From Bradyrhizobium sp. CSA112 (GTDB lineage Bacteria; Pseudomonadota; Alphaproteobacteria; Rhizobiales; Xanthobacteraceae): a DNA stretch of 64,000 nt. Made by a program: the position numbers and the translations under genes. Where the stretch lies: the NCBI RefSeq assembly GCF_029051645.1, contig NZ_JAACFS010000012.1:62001-126000 (forward strand), written 5' to 3'. Shown here in pieces: positions 47,836 through 56,007 of the stretch. The notes under the pieces are model-generated. The model was not told the DNA's origin. It was given only the letters and a program-made list of their open reading frames with translations, and searched no databases. Position 1 is the stretch's first letter; each line of letters starts with the position of its first letter.

Positions 47836-48600
47836 CTACGCCACAAGCCTAAACGTCACCCCGCAAAGATCGAACGTATCGCCGGACACCTTGCAGCCCT
47901 TCGCCTTCGCGGCATCGCGCACTTTGGCGATATCGGCGACCCTGAACGTCACCCCGCTCATCAGATCGCTGTCGCCCTTGACGAAGCGGAGGCTGGCGTT
48001 GGGCAGCTTCAATTCGGGCTCACCGCTCGCCCCCTTGCTGACGGCTACACCCAAAATCTTCCCCCAATGCTCCGCGAGCCCTTGCGGATCGGGGCTGTGC
48101 ATCTCGACTTCCGTCAGCGCCAGCGTCACGTCTTTCCGGATCGCCGTCTGCCAGTCCGGCCCCGCCGGCGGATAGGGCCCCAGCACATCGTCGCTGCCGT
48201 CGGTGTGGTTGAATTCGATGAACGCGGCGCGGCAATCGCGCGGGTGCAGTTGCACGCCGTGGTAGGGCGCGTGCGTGATCACGTTGGCGGTGCGCACGCC
48301 CAACCCGTTGGCGCGCTTGCCACGTGCGTCGGGATCGTCGCAGCAGAAGATCGCCATGTAGCCGCCGCGGCCGCCGGTCTTGTCGAGAAAACGCCCCGCC
48401 GCAGTGCCCGGCTGGGTCGGCGCCACCACCTCCAGCAAAATGGTGTCGACCGGCAGCAGCGCATTCTCCAGCCCGTATTTGGCGACGTTGCCGTCGCGGT
48501 AACAGACGTTGAGGCCCATGATCGCGGAAATGTCCGAGATCACCGGTGCCAGATGCGGCGCCACCAGGCAGATCTGCCGCAGCCTGAGATATTCGGCCAT
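47836..48600 (-). CDS. VOC-superfamily (glyoxalase-like) protein
   Basis: 254 aa from ATG 48600, spaced 1 base from the upstream stop (TGATATG) with CAGGGACA as ribosome site; the frame open to 48738 overlaps the neighbour. Two VOC modules: RLRQICLVAPHLAPVISDISAIMGLNVCYRDGNVAKYGLENALLPV (about 5-50) and LALTEVEMHSPDPQGLAEHWGKILGVAVSKGASGEPELKLPNASLRFV (about 160-210). Metal ligands are not obvious beyond His in HAPYHGVQLHPRDCRAAFIEFNH. Co-transcribed with a hydratase gene. It may be a lyase or epimerase for a CoA intermediate, or a non-enzymatic binder. Confidence 0.82.
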   Translation of the reverse strand: MAEYLRLRQICLVAPHLAPVISDISAIMGLNVCYRDGNVAKYGLENALLPVDTILLEVVAPTQPGTAAGRFLDKTGGRGGYMAIFCCDDPDARGKRANGLGVRTANVITHAPYHGVQLHPRDCRAAFIEFNHTDGSDDVLGPYPPAGPDWQTAIRKDVTLALTEVEMHSPDPQGLAEHWGKILGVAVSKGASGEPELKLPNASLRFVKGDSDLMSGVTFRVADIAKVRDAAKAKGCKVSGDTFDLCGVTFRLVA

Positions 48601-48601
48601 A

Positions 48602-49396
48602 TCAATGTCCCTGAAAGACGGGCTTGCGCTTCTCGACAAAGGCTTTTGCCGCTTCCTTGTGGTCGGCGGTGTCGCCGGAGCGCGAGTGGTGGATGGCTTC
48701 AGCGTCGAAACAGGCTTCCAGCGACATCGTCTCGGCATTGTTGATGTTGCGCTTGATGTAGCCCAGCGTCACCGACGGTCCTTGCGCCAGCGACATCGCA
48801 AGATCGTGCGCCTCGGCGTCGATATCGGCGTCGGGCACTACCTTGGTCACCATGCCGAGATTGTAGGCCTCCTGCGCCGACAGCACCGGCGACATCAGAT
48901 AAAGCTCACGCGCCTTGGCGCTGCCGAGCATCTGGGTCAGGAAATAGGTGCCGCCGTAATCGCCGGACAATCCGACCTTCGCGAAAGCTGTGGTGATCTT
49001 GCAGGAGGCGCTGGCGATGCGCATGTCGCAAGACAGCGCGATCGAGAGCCCGGCGCCCGCGGCGGCGCCATCGAGCTGCGCCACCACCGGCTTCGGCATC
49101 TGGTGCAGGATGCGCGAGACTTCCATGCCGCGGCGCAGATTGGCCATCTTGGCCTCGAAGCCGAGCGGCGCCCTGCCCTCCGCCATCGATTTGACGTCGC
49201 CGCCGACACAGAACGTCCCGCCGGCGCCCTTCAGCAGCACCGCCCGCACCTCGTGATCCTCAGCCGCGCGCCGCGCCGCCTCGACCAGCCCGCGCGTCAT
49301 GTCCGGATTGAGCGCATTGCGCCGGTCGGGGCGGTTCATGGTGATGGTGAGTAAGCCCTGCTCGAGTTTTTGGAGGACCATTTCATTTACGCTCAT
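48602..49396 (-). CDS. Enoyl-CoA hydratase/isomerase family protein
   Basis: 264 aa from ATG 49396; the frame further upstream (to 49471) is repeat B2 translated. Oxyanion segments KGAGGTFCVGGDVKSMAEG and VVAQLDGAAAGAGLSIALSCDMRIASASCKITTAFAKVGLSGDYGGTYFL. GDYGGTYFLTQMLG resembles isomerases of the PaaG/crotonobetainyl group more than classical hydratases. First gene of a two-gene unit with the VOC gene. Together with the adjacent plus-strand acyl-CoA operon it makes this stretch a beta-oxidation-like cluster. Confidence 0.9.
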   Translation of the reverse strand: MSVNEMVLQKLEQGLLTITMNRPDRRNALNPDMTRGLVEAARRAAEDHEVRAVLLKGAGGTFCVGGDVKSMAEGRAPLGFEAKMANLRRGMEVSRILHQMPKPVVAQLDGAAAGAGLSIALSCDMRIASASCKITTAFAKVGLSGDYGGTYFLTQMLGSAKARELYLMSPVLSAQEAYNLGMVTKVVPDADIDAEAHDLAMSLAQGPSVTLGYIKRNINNAETMSLEACFDAEAIHHSRSGDTADHKEAAKAFVEKRKPVFQGH

Positions 49397-49441
49397 GGGA
49401 TGGTGCTTTCGTTGTAGTTGCGTTTTGGATTCTGACCGTCC

Positions 49442-49525
49442 CGTCATTGCGAGCGAAGCGAAGCAATCCATACTTTCTTTGCCGCGCGATGGATTGCTTC
49501 GTCGCTTCCGCTCCTCGCAATGACG
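49442..49525. repeat. Inverted repeat family B copy 2
   Basis: 84 bp: CGTCATTGCGAGCGAAGCGA AGCAATCCAT ... ATGGATTGCTTCGTCGCTTC CGCTCCTCGCAATGACG. It lies between the binding-protein gene and the hydratase gene, both on the minus strand. Confidence 0.88.
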
Positions 49526-49538
49526 AGGAAACAGCGCG

Positions 49539-50747
49539 CTATTTTTTAACCAAGGGGCAGCGCGAGGCTTCCAGCGGCTGGAACGACTCGCTACCTGGGA
49601 TGGTGGCCAGGAGCTTGTAATAGTCCCAGCGCGCCTTCGATTCAGACGGCTTTTTGACCTCGAACAGATACATGTCGTGCACCATGCGGCCGTCCTCGCG
49701 GATCTTGCCGTTCCTGGCGAACATGTCGTTGACCGGCGTCTCCTTCATGACCTTCATGACCGCCGCCGCATCCGTGGTGCCCGCGGCCTTCACGGCTTTC
49801 AGGTAGTGGCCGACGGAAGAGTAGACGCTGGCCTGTGCCGCGGTCGGCGGCCGCTTGACGCGCTCCTGGAAGCGCTTGGAGAACGCACGGGTCTCGTCGT
49901 TGAGATCCCAGTAGAAGGCCTCCGCAAGTAGCAGCCCCTGCGCCGTCTCCAAGCCGACGCTGTCGATGTCGGTCACGAAGATGAGCAGCGGCGAGAGTTT
50001 TTGACCACCGCTCTTGGTCAACCCGAATTCCGCGGCCTGCTTGATCGCGTTGATGGTGTCGCCGCCGGCATTGGCAAGGCCCACCACCTTCGCCTTCGAA
50101 CTCTGCGCCTGCAGCAGGAACGAGGAGAAGTCCGAGGTGTTGAGCGGATGCTTGACGCTGCCGAGCACCTTGCCGCCGGCCTTGACCACCACGTTGGTGG
50201 TATCCTTTTCCAGGTCCTGGCCGAAGGCATAGTCGGCGGTGAGGAAGAACCAGGTCTCAAACCCTGACTTGACGGTGGCGAGCCCGGTGACGTTGGCCTG
50301 CGCAAAGGTGTCGTAGGAGTAATGCACGGTATAGGGGCCGCAGGCCTCGTTGCTGAGGCGGATCGAGGCCGGGCCGCTATACATCACGATCTTGTTGCGC
50401 GCTTTCGCAATCTCGCCGGCGGCCAAGGCGGTCGCGGAAGCCGCCACGTCGTAGAGCATCTCGACACCCTGATTGTCGAGCATGTCGCGCGCGATGCTGG
50501 CGGCAAGGTCGGCCTTGTTGAGATGATCCGCCGCAACGATCTCGACCTTGCGTCCCAGCACCTCGCCGCCGAAATCCTCCACCGCCATCTTCGCCGCGGT
50601 CTCGCTGCCCGGTCCGGTGATATCTGCGTAAAGCCCGGACATGTCGAGGATGCCGCCAAGCTTGAGCGGCGGCTTGCCCTGCGCCAATGCCGCACTCGCC
50701 GACATCGCCAGCGCGGCGGCGAAAATACCTGTCATTGCTCTCTTCAC
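49539..50747 (-). CDS. Branched-chain-amino-acid-type ABC binding protein (LivK-like)
   Basis: 402 aa from GTG 50747 with GGGAGG upstream; the frame beyond is not needed. Signal peptide RAMTGIFAAALAMSASAALAQ, then LKLGGILDMSGLYADITGPGSETAAKMAVEDFGG, the classic start of Peripla_BP_6 proteins. Later segments are ADHLNKADLAASIARDMLDNQGVEMLYDVAASATALA and FFLTADYAFGQDLEKDTTNVVVKAGG. In Bradyrhizobium such proteins often bind aromatic acids or amides rather than amino acids. No livFGHM genes are in view, so it is an orphan. Its position beside the acyl-CoA genes may hint at an aromatic or acyl ligand. Confidence 0.92.
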   Translation of the reverse strand: MKRAMTGIFAAALAMSASAALAQGKPPLKLGGILDMSGLYADITGPGSETAAKMAVEDFGGEVLGRKVEIVAADHLNKADLAASIARDMLDNQGVEMLYDVAASATALAAGEIAKARNKIVMYSGPASIRLSNEACGPYTVHYSYDTFAQANVTGLATVKSGFETWFFLTADYAFGQDLEKDTTNVVVKAGGKVLGSVKHPLNTSDFSSFLLQAQSSKAKVVGLANAGGDTINAIKQAAEFGLTKSGGQKLSPLLIFVTDIDSVGLETAQGLLLAEAFYWDLNDETRAFSKRFQERVKRPPTAAQASVYSSVGHYLKAVKAAGTTDAAAVMKVMKETPVNDMFARNGKIREDGRMVHDMYLFEVKKPSESKARWDYYKLLATIPGSESFQPLEASRCPLVKK

Positions 50748-50867
50748 GGAGGCCTCCCTGCTCACGCGCCGCATTGACTGCAGCTTTGAAAATTTTGCTC
50801 GCCGCGATCATGCCGCATGGGTTCAACAGCGGCAAGGCATAGACGTTTTCCGTTAAACGGAATGATC

Positions 50868-50977
50868 CTGTAGGATGGGTAGAGCGCAGGCAGTCCATAG
50901 GATGGGTGGAGCGCAGCGATACCCATCAATCCCTTTGTAGAGACATGATGGGTATCGCTTCGCTCCACCCATCCTAC
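50868..50977. repeat. Inverted repeat family D copy 1 (TAGGATGGGTGGAGCG...)
   Basis: The core (50898-50977) has TAGGATGGGTGGAGCGCAGC GATACCCATC and its inverse GATGGGTATCGCTTCGCTCC ACCCATCCTA. A partial extra left end (GTAGGATGGGTAGAGCGCAG) precedes it from about 50869. Gap between the cyclase-gene stop and the binding-protein start. Confidence 0.85.
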
Positions 50978-50990
50978 GCGACAGGAACAC

Positions 50991-53900
50991 TCACCCGTTG
51001 CCGTGCCGTGTCACTTGTCCACGCTCGAGCAAGGTTTCCGCCTCTTCGATTTCGGGCAGACCTCGCTCCGTGTCGAAATCAACAAGAACTGGTGCGAGCA
51101 CCTCGGGTATTGCCTCGGCTCGCCCGTTTGCACGGTAAAGGCGTGCAAGTCCAACTGCGCTGCGCAGCTCAAAAGTCTTCGTCCGTTGGGTTCGGGCGAT
51201 TTCCAGGGCTCTGCGGAAGGCGTCTTCGGCCATGGAGACGCTCGGTGGGTCGAGACGCAACAGGAGCTCACCCTGGCTGCGATGGAGTTCAGCATCAAGC
51301 CAATGCTGGCCGGATTGCTCCGTCCAGGAGATCAGCTCCTGCAAAATTTCCAAGCCGGTTTCAGCTTGCCCGGCCTCCGCATTCGCCACCGCAACCTGCA
51401 TCCCCCAAAACGGTTCACAGAGGTAGCAGTCGTTCTCGTGAAGCAGTGTCCAGCCCCGTTGCATTTCCGAAAGCCCGCCCATCCGGTCGCCGGCGCGCCA
51501 CTTTGCCAGGCCGTTCAGGTAGCTGCCGGCGGCTATATACAACGGCATCGTGTGCTCGCGCGCGAGGCCGAGAGCCAGTATAGTCTCTGTTTCCTGCAAC
51601 ATGCCCCCGCATAGTCCATCGAAGACCGCCTTGTGAACGAGCGCGTTGGCTTGAGAAAGCGCCGGCCTGTTTGCGGTGGCGCGTACCGCTTCGGCGGCGA
51701 GCCGGCGCGATCGATCAATCGTGCCGAGCGGCCAAAGCACCAGGGCAAGAAACCTCTTGATGACGAAAGGCAGGTCCAGCGCAGACGCCTTGAAGGTCGC
51801 CGGATCAGGCTCAGCCTCATAGATCGCAAGCGCGCGCTCGAGATGCAGTCGCGCGTTTGGGTAGTCGCCGCCGAACCAGCAGGTTACCCCGGCTGTAGAG
51901 TGTGCGACGACCGCAGCTACCGGCGATTCCGGTCGCTGCCTGGCGACGCCCATGACTGCCTCCGTCAACTCCCGCATCGGCGCGATCTCGCCATGCGTCA
52001 GGCAGGCGTTGAACAGACCCGCATGGATCGGCGCCAGTTCGACCGGATCATTGATGTCGGCCGCGAATTGTCGGGCGCGCGTCCATGCGGCAACCGTCTC
52101 GGGAGCGCTGTGACCAAGGCTGCCCCGCAGCGCGCGGCCATAGGCGATTTGAAGATGGAGCCGGTTCATGGTCCGGCCCGGCTCATCGGGCAAGCCATCG
52201 GCGAGCGCAACCGCCTTGCCGAGATGTGCGATTGCTTCTGTATATGCCGAGCGCTTCAGCGCCTGCTGACCCGCCTTGCGCCACCACTCGAGGGCTATTC
52301 TGCTCAGCCCCGCTTCCGTGAAGTGATATGCCAGCAGTTCCGGCTCGGTCTCAGCGATGCTCGGGAACGTCTCACGCAGGACATCGCCGATTTGCCGATG
52401 GAGCAGTTGCCGGCGGCTCTTGAGTAGACTCTCGTAGGCTGCTTCCTGAACGAGCGCATGCTTGAAGCTGTAGTTCGCTTCCGGCGGCGTCCCGCGGCGC
52501 AATAGCAATTCCGCTTCTTCGAGCTGCGTCAGCGCTGCGCGCAGTGTTAGATCATCGCGCCCCGCTACACATCGCAGCAGCGTGTACGAGAAGTCGCGGC
52601 CGATGGCAGCGCCTATCTGTGCCACTTCCTTGACCGGCGCCAGCCGGTCAAGCCGCGCCATCAGTGAGTCCTGCAGCGTCGCGGGAATGGCGAGCGGCGG
52701 CAGCGGACTATCGAGGCGATGGCGCACGGCGTCTTCCACCAGCAACCCGGACTCCAGCACCATCTTGGTCAATTCTTCCACGAATAGCGGGACACCATCC
52801 GTCCTGTCGATGATCTGCGCCATCATTTCGCGAGATAGTTGTCGACCGGCGGTCACCTGCTCGACCAACGCGCGCGTGTCCTGCCGGTCAAGCCGATCGA
52901 GCTGCAGCAGACTGACGTTGGCAAGACCCGCCCAGGGCGGCTCGAACTCGGGCCGGAAGGTCATGAGCACGAGTATCGGCAATCCCCTGATCCGGTCGAC
53001 GGTAAGATCGAACAGCTCAAGCGACGTGGCATCAGCCCAATGCATGTCCTCGCAGACAATCAACACAGGTTGCTGCCGCGCCAAACCCTCAAGCTGGTCG
53101 AGAAGGGTAGCGAATGTCTGTCGCCGCTGTTGCACCGGACTGAGGCCGAGCGGCGGATAGCGCTCGCCGGTTGGAATCGAAAGCAGCGCGGCGATGAGCG
53201 GTGCCGCGTTAGCGACCTGGTCCGTTCCAAGCGCGAGCATTGCCTCAAGCTTGTCGAGCTTTTGCTCGGATGTATCCTGTGACCCGATGCCGGCAGCGCG
53301 CTCGAGCTGGGCGACAAAGGGATGGAGCGCGCTGTTGGTGTGGTAGGGCGAGCACTGATATCGAATCCGGCGATGCGTCCCCAATGCGAGGCTATCGGAG
53401 AGCGTTGCAACAATGCGCGATTTGCCAATCCCGGCCTCGCCGGAAATCAGCACCAATTGGCCCTGGCCCTGCCACGCCAGTTGCTGGCGCGAGAGCGCGA
53501 ATTCGATCTCTGCCTTGCGGCCGACAAAGCCCATCGAGCGCGCGGCACGCACCGCCTCGAAGCGGCTCTCCGATGCAACTCCACCTTCGACCGCCCAGAC
53601 CGCGATGGGTTCGGAGATGCCCTTGACCTCTCGGAGGCCGAGACTGCGGAAAATGAATAGATCGCCAAGCAACTCGCGCGTCGAAGCAGCAACGACGACC
53701 GCCCCCGGCTCCGCGAGGCCCTGGAGCCGCGCAGCGACGTTCGGTGTATCGCCGACCATTGCCTGTTGCTCTGACGCGCCTCCGCTGATGAGGTCGCCTA
53801 CCACCACCAGCCCGGTCGCGATCGCGATCCGCACCTTGACCCGTTCCGAGCGCGTTTCAAGCGGTCCTACTGCGGCAATGATGTCGAGCCCCGCTCGCAC

Positions 53901-54341
53901 GGCGCGCTCTGCGTCATCCTCGTGGGCGCGGGGATAGCCGAAATAGGCGAGTATCCCGTCGCCCACAAACCTGGCGATACTACCGTCGTAAGTGGCAATC
54001 ACCCTCGCGCAGGCGGCCCGATAGGCGCGGATCACCTCCCACATGTCCTCGGGATCGAGGCGAGCCGAGAGCGCAGTCGAGCCTACCAGATCGCAGAACA
54101 TGACGGTGAGGTGGCGTCGCTCGGCATTACGCTGAAGCGCCGGCTCGGCGACCAGTTCGCCTTGATTGAGTTCGGCGATCGCGCGCAGCATTTTACGTCG
54201 ATGGCCGAGCAGGACGCCGAGCCTATCGAAGTCCTGGTCCGTCAGATCGGGAAGGACACCAAGATCGATCCCGTTCTCGGCAAAACGCAGCGCGTATTGT
54301 CCAAGCCCAAGCTTCTCGAGCCAATCTGAAATCTGCTGCAT
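50991..54341 (-). CDS. SAM-domain adenylate/guanylate cyclase with AAA ATPase and TPR region
   Basis: 1116 aa from ATG 54341 with GGAG seven bases upstream. Order: SAM domain (1-60, ISDWLEKLGLGQYALRFAENGIDLGVLPDL), class III cyclase domain (about 75-250), ATPase module with Walker A GEAGIGKS (301-308) and ICEDMHWAD as Walker B, then a long helical repeat region. In the cyclase domain, metal aspartates are present in FCDLVGSTA (Asp84) and FVGDGILAYFG (Asp128), and the transition-state Asn/Arg in TPNVAARLQ (Asn201, Arg205), so it may be active. Bradyrhizobium encodes many such proteins with unknown signals. It is a single-gene unit bounded by family D repeats. Confidence 0.9.
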   Translation of the reverse strand: MQQISDWLEKLGLGQYALRFAENGIDLGVLPDLTDQDFDRLGVLLGHRRKMLRAIAELNQGELVAEPALQRNAERRHLTVMFCDLVGSTALSARLDPEDMWEVIRAYRAACARVIATYDGSIARFVGDGILAYFGYPRAHEDDAERAVRAGLDIIAAVGPLETRSERVKVRIAIATGLVVVGDLISGGASEQQAMVGDTPNVAARLQGLAEPGAVVVAASTRELLGDLFIFRSLGLREVKGISEPIAVWAVEGGVASESRFEAVRAARSMGFVGRKAEIEFALSRQQLAWQGQGQLVLISGEAGIGKSRIVATLSDSLALGTHRRIRYQCSPYHTNSALHPFVAQLERAAGIGSQDTSEQKLDKLEAMLALGTDQVANAAPLIAALLSIPTGERYPPLGLSPVQQRRQTFATLLDQLEGLARQQPVLIVCEDMHWADATSLELFDLTVDRIRGLPILVLMTFRPEFEPPWAGLANVSLLQLDRLDRQDTRALVEQVTAGRQLSREMMAQIIDRTDGVPLFVEELTKMVLESGLLVEDAVRHRLDSPLPPLAIPATLQDSLMARLDRLAPVKEVAQIGAAIGRDFSYTLLRCVAGRDDLTLRAALTQLEEAELLLRRGTPPEANYSFKHALVQEAAYESLLKSRRQLLHRQIGDVLRETFPSIAETEPELLAYHFTEAGLSRIALEWWRKAGQQALKRSAYTEAIAHLGKAVALADGLPDEPGRTMNRLHLQIAYGRALRGSLGHSAPETVAAWTRARQFAADINDPVELAPIHAGLFNACLTHGEIAPMRELTEAVMGVARQRPESPVAAVVAHSTAGVTCWFGGDYPNARLHLERALAIYEAEPDPATFKASALDLPFVIKRFLALVLWPLGTIDRSRRLAAEAVRATANRPALSQANALVHKAVFDGLCGGMLQETETILALGLAREHTMPLYIAAGSYLNGLAKWRAGDRMGGLSEMQRGWTLLHENDCYLCEPFWGMQVAVANAEAGQAETGLEILQELISWTEQSGQHWLDAELHRSQGELLLRLDPPSVSMAEDAFRRALEIARTQRTKTFELRSAVGLARLYRANGRAEAIPEVLAPVLVDFDTERGLPEIEEAETLLERGQVTRHGNG

Positions 54342-54582
54342 TGGCTCCACCGGAATATGTGGTTGACAGCAGGCCGCATGTTGGGGCCACGGCGACGAAA
54401 ACTTATCCCAATGTCCCTCAGATGGCACGCCTTGATGCAGCAATTCGACTGCGATTGGCTCTCTATTTCTTACGCGAGCGGTGCTCGGCTACAGTGCTCG
54501 CTACCAAGCAGCGCATGACATGATGACGACAACTGGATCTCGATGCGCGCGCGATTTGCAGCAAGCAGCGTTGCACAACCAG

Positions 54583-54666
54583 TGCGTAGGATGGGTGGAG
54601 CGAAGCGATACCCATCAATTGCCGTTTGTGAGAGCGATGGGTATCGCTTCGCTCCACACATCCTAC
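54583..54666. repeat. Inverted repeat family D copy 2
   Basis: TAGGATGGGTGGAGCGAAGC GATACCCATC and GATGGGTATCGCTTCGCTCC ACACATCCTA, nearly identical to copy 1. It begins about 240 bases upstream of the cyclase gene and ends just beyond the broken VOC gene's stop. The two D copies therefore bracket the cyclase gene. Confidence 0.85.
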
Positions 54667-54674
54667 AGGCGCCG

Positions 54675-55081
54675 CTACCCCAACAGTCCCTTCCCCGGCA
54701 CATGATTGAGCTCGAGCCGGATGCCATCGGGATCCTCGAACAGGATCGAGTAATGTCCCGGCGCCCACTGGTCCTCGCGCGGTGCGCGGATGATCTTGGC
54801 GCCGAGCGTCTGGAGAAAGCCGTGCAGCTCATCGACGTCGGCGCGCTCGCGGGCGCGGAAGCAGAGGTGATGCAGGCCGACGCGCTTCTGCTCGAACGCC
54901 GCACCTTCATGCTCGGCTGACGGCGCGCTGATACCGACCGCGGTGCGGCCGCCGACGCAGTCGTGTCTGTATCGATGACCGGCTTCAGGCCGAGAAACGG
55001 CAGCAGCTTGCGATAAAAATCGCGGGAGCGTTCGTAATTCGAGGCGGTGAGAAAAATATGTGCAATGCCGTTGACATCCAT
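54675..55081 (-). pseudogene. Frameshifted VOC/glyoxalase gene
   Basis: From ATG 55081 the frame reads DVNGIAHIFLTASNYERSRDFYRKLLPFLGLKPVIDTD, a VOC N-terminus. Near 54955-54970 the sequence shifts frame. From there the neighbouring phase continues VGGRTAVGISAPSAEHEG and then QKRVGLHHLCFRARERADVDELHGFLQTLGAKII to YSILFEDPDGIRLELNHVPGKGLLG and a TAG stop. The total of 407 bases (3n+2) fits loss of one base or gain of two. Metal-binding His and Glu positions of the VOC fold remain in both halves. Either a recent pseudogene or a sequencing error. Divergent from the nuclease-like gene. Confidence 0.8.
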
Positions 55082-55163
55082 GGCCTCCCCCTGCGCGGCA
55101 ATCTCTGGTAGCAATGGCGTTGCTATCGAGCATACAGGAACAAGCAGGGCAGAGAGCAGCGTT

Positions 55164-55952
55164 ATGACCCGTCCGGCATGGCGTTGCCGCACTTCGCTTC
55201 CGGCATGCGCCGCATCACTGCTGGTGCTGGCCTCCATGGGGTGGGCCGACGCCGCCGATTGCGCGCTTGAGCCGCAGGGCGAAGGGCGTGTCGCGGCGGT
55301 CGTCGATGCGCGCAGCTTTCGCCTCGAAGACGGCCGCGAAGTCCGCCTCGCCGGCATCGAGCGCGCTGGAACCGACGGGGCAAGAGGCAGAGCAGCATTG
55401 TCCGCCATCGCCGGCGGGCGCGACGTGACGCTGCATGGCGAAGACGACACGCCGGATCGCTACGGCCGCCAGCCGGCCTTTGTGTTCGTGACGGGTTCGG
55501 AACACTCGGTGCAAAGCGAGTTGCTGCGCCGCGGCGAAGCGTTGGTTTCGACCGATATAGCCGACAAAAATTGCGCTGCGTCACTGGCAGCGGCCGAGGC
55601 GATCGCACGGCAGGGCAAATTGGGCATTTGGGGTGAAGCCGCCGCCATAAAAAACGCGGAAAGTCCGGGCGATATTCTGGCCGCGATTGGGCAGTTTACG
55701 GTGGTCGAGTGCAGAGTGCTGTCCGTTCGGCAGGCTGGGGCAACTACTTACCTGAATTTCGGACGGAACTGGACACAGGACTTTGCTGCGACTATTTCAA
55801 GGCGCGCCATACCGGCGTTCGAGAATGCCGGCCTTGGACCTAAGTCGCTCGAAAATCGACGGATTCTTGTCCGCGGCGTCGTCTCGTCGCGGGGCGGACC
55901 ACGGATCGAGCTGTTCCGGGTGGGACAGATCGAGGTGCTGGGCGGGAAATAG
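55164..55952 (+). CDS. Exported SNase-like (thermonuclease fold) protein
   Basis: 262 aa from ATG 55164; codons back to 55047 overlap the divergent gene. Signal peptide (RTSLPACAASLLVLASMGWADA), then an SNase-type OB fold: VAAVVDARSFRLEDGREVRLAGIERAGTDGARGRAALSAIAGGRDVTLHGEDDTPDRYGRQPAFVFV and LLRRGEALVS. Compared with staphylococcal nuclease, the first catalytic Arg (VRLAGIE) and the second (DRYGRQ) are kept. The catalytic Glu43 position reads Gly in GIERAG, where active enzymes have DTPE. A second beta-rich domain follows (about 165-262). It may be a binding protein rather than a nuclease. Confidence 0.85.
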   Translation: MTRPAWRCRTSLPACAASLLVLASMGWADAADCALEPQGEGRVAAVVDARSFRLEDGREVRLAGIERAGTDGARGRAALSAIAGGRDVTLHGEDDTPDRYGRQPAFVFVTGSEHSVQSELLRRGEALVSTDIADKNCAASLAAAEAIARQGKLGIWGEAAAIKNAESPGDILAAIGQFTVVECRVLSVRQAGATTYLNFGRNWTQDFAATISRRAIPAFENAGLGPKSLENRRILVRGVVSSRGGPRIELFRVGQIEVLGGK

Positions 55953-56007
55953 TGCTTGATCCGAAGACTGGGCACCGGTTTTCGCTGGATCATGTGCAAA
56001 AAGAGGG

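Noticed and set aside
49397-49471. N-terminal extension MDCFASLAMT of the hydratase
   Set aside because: Translated repeat B2; start at 49396 fits the family.
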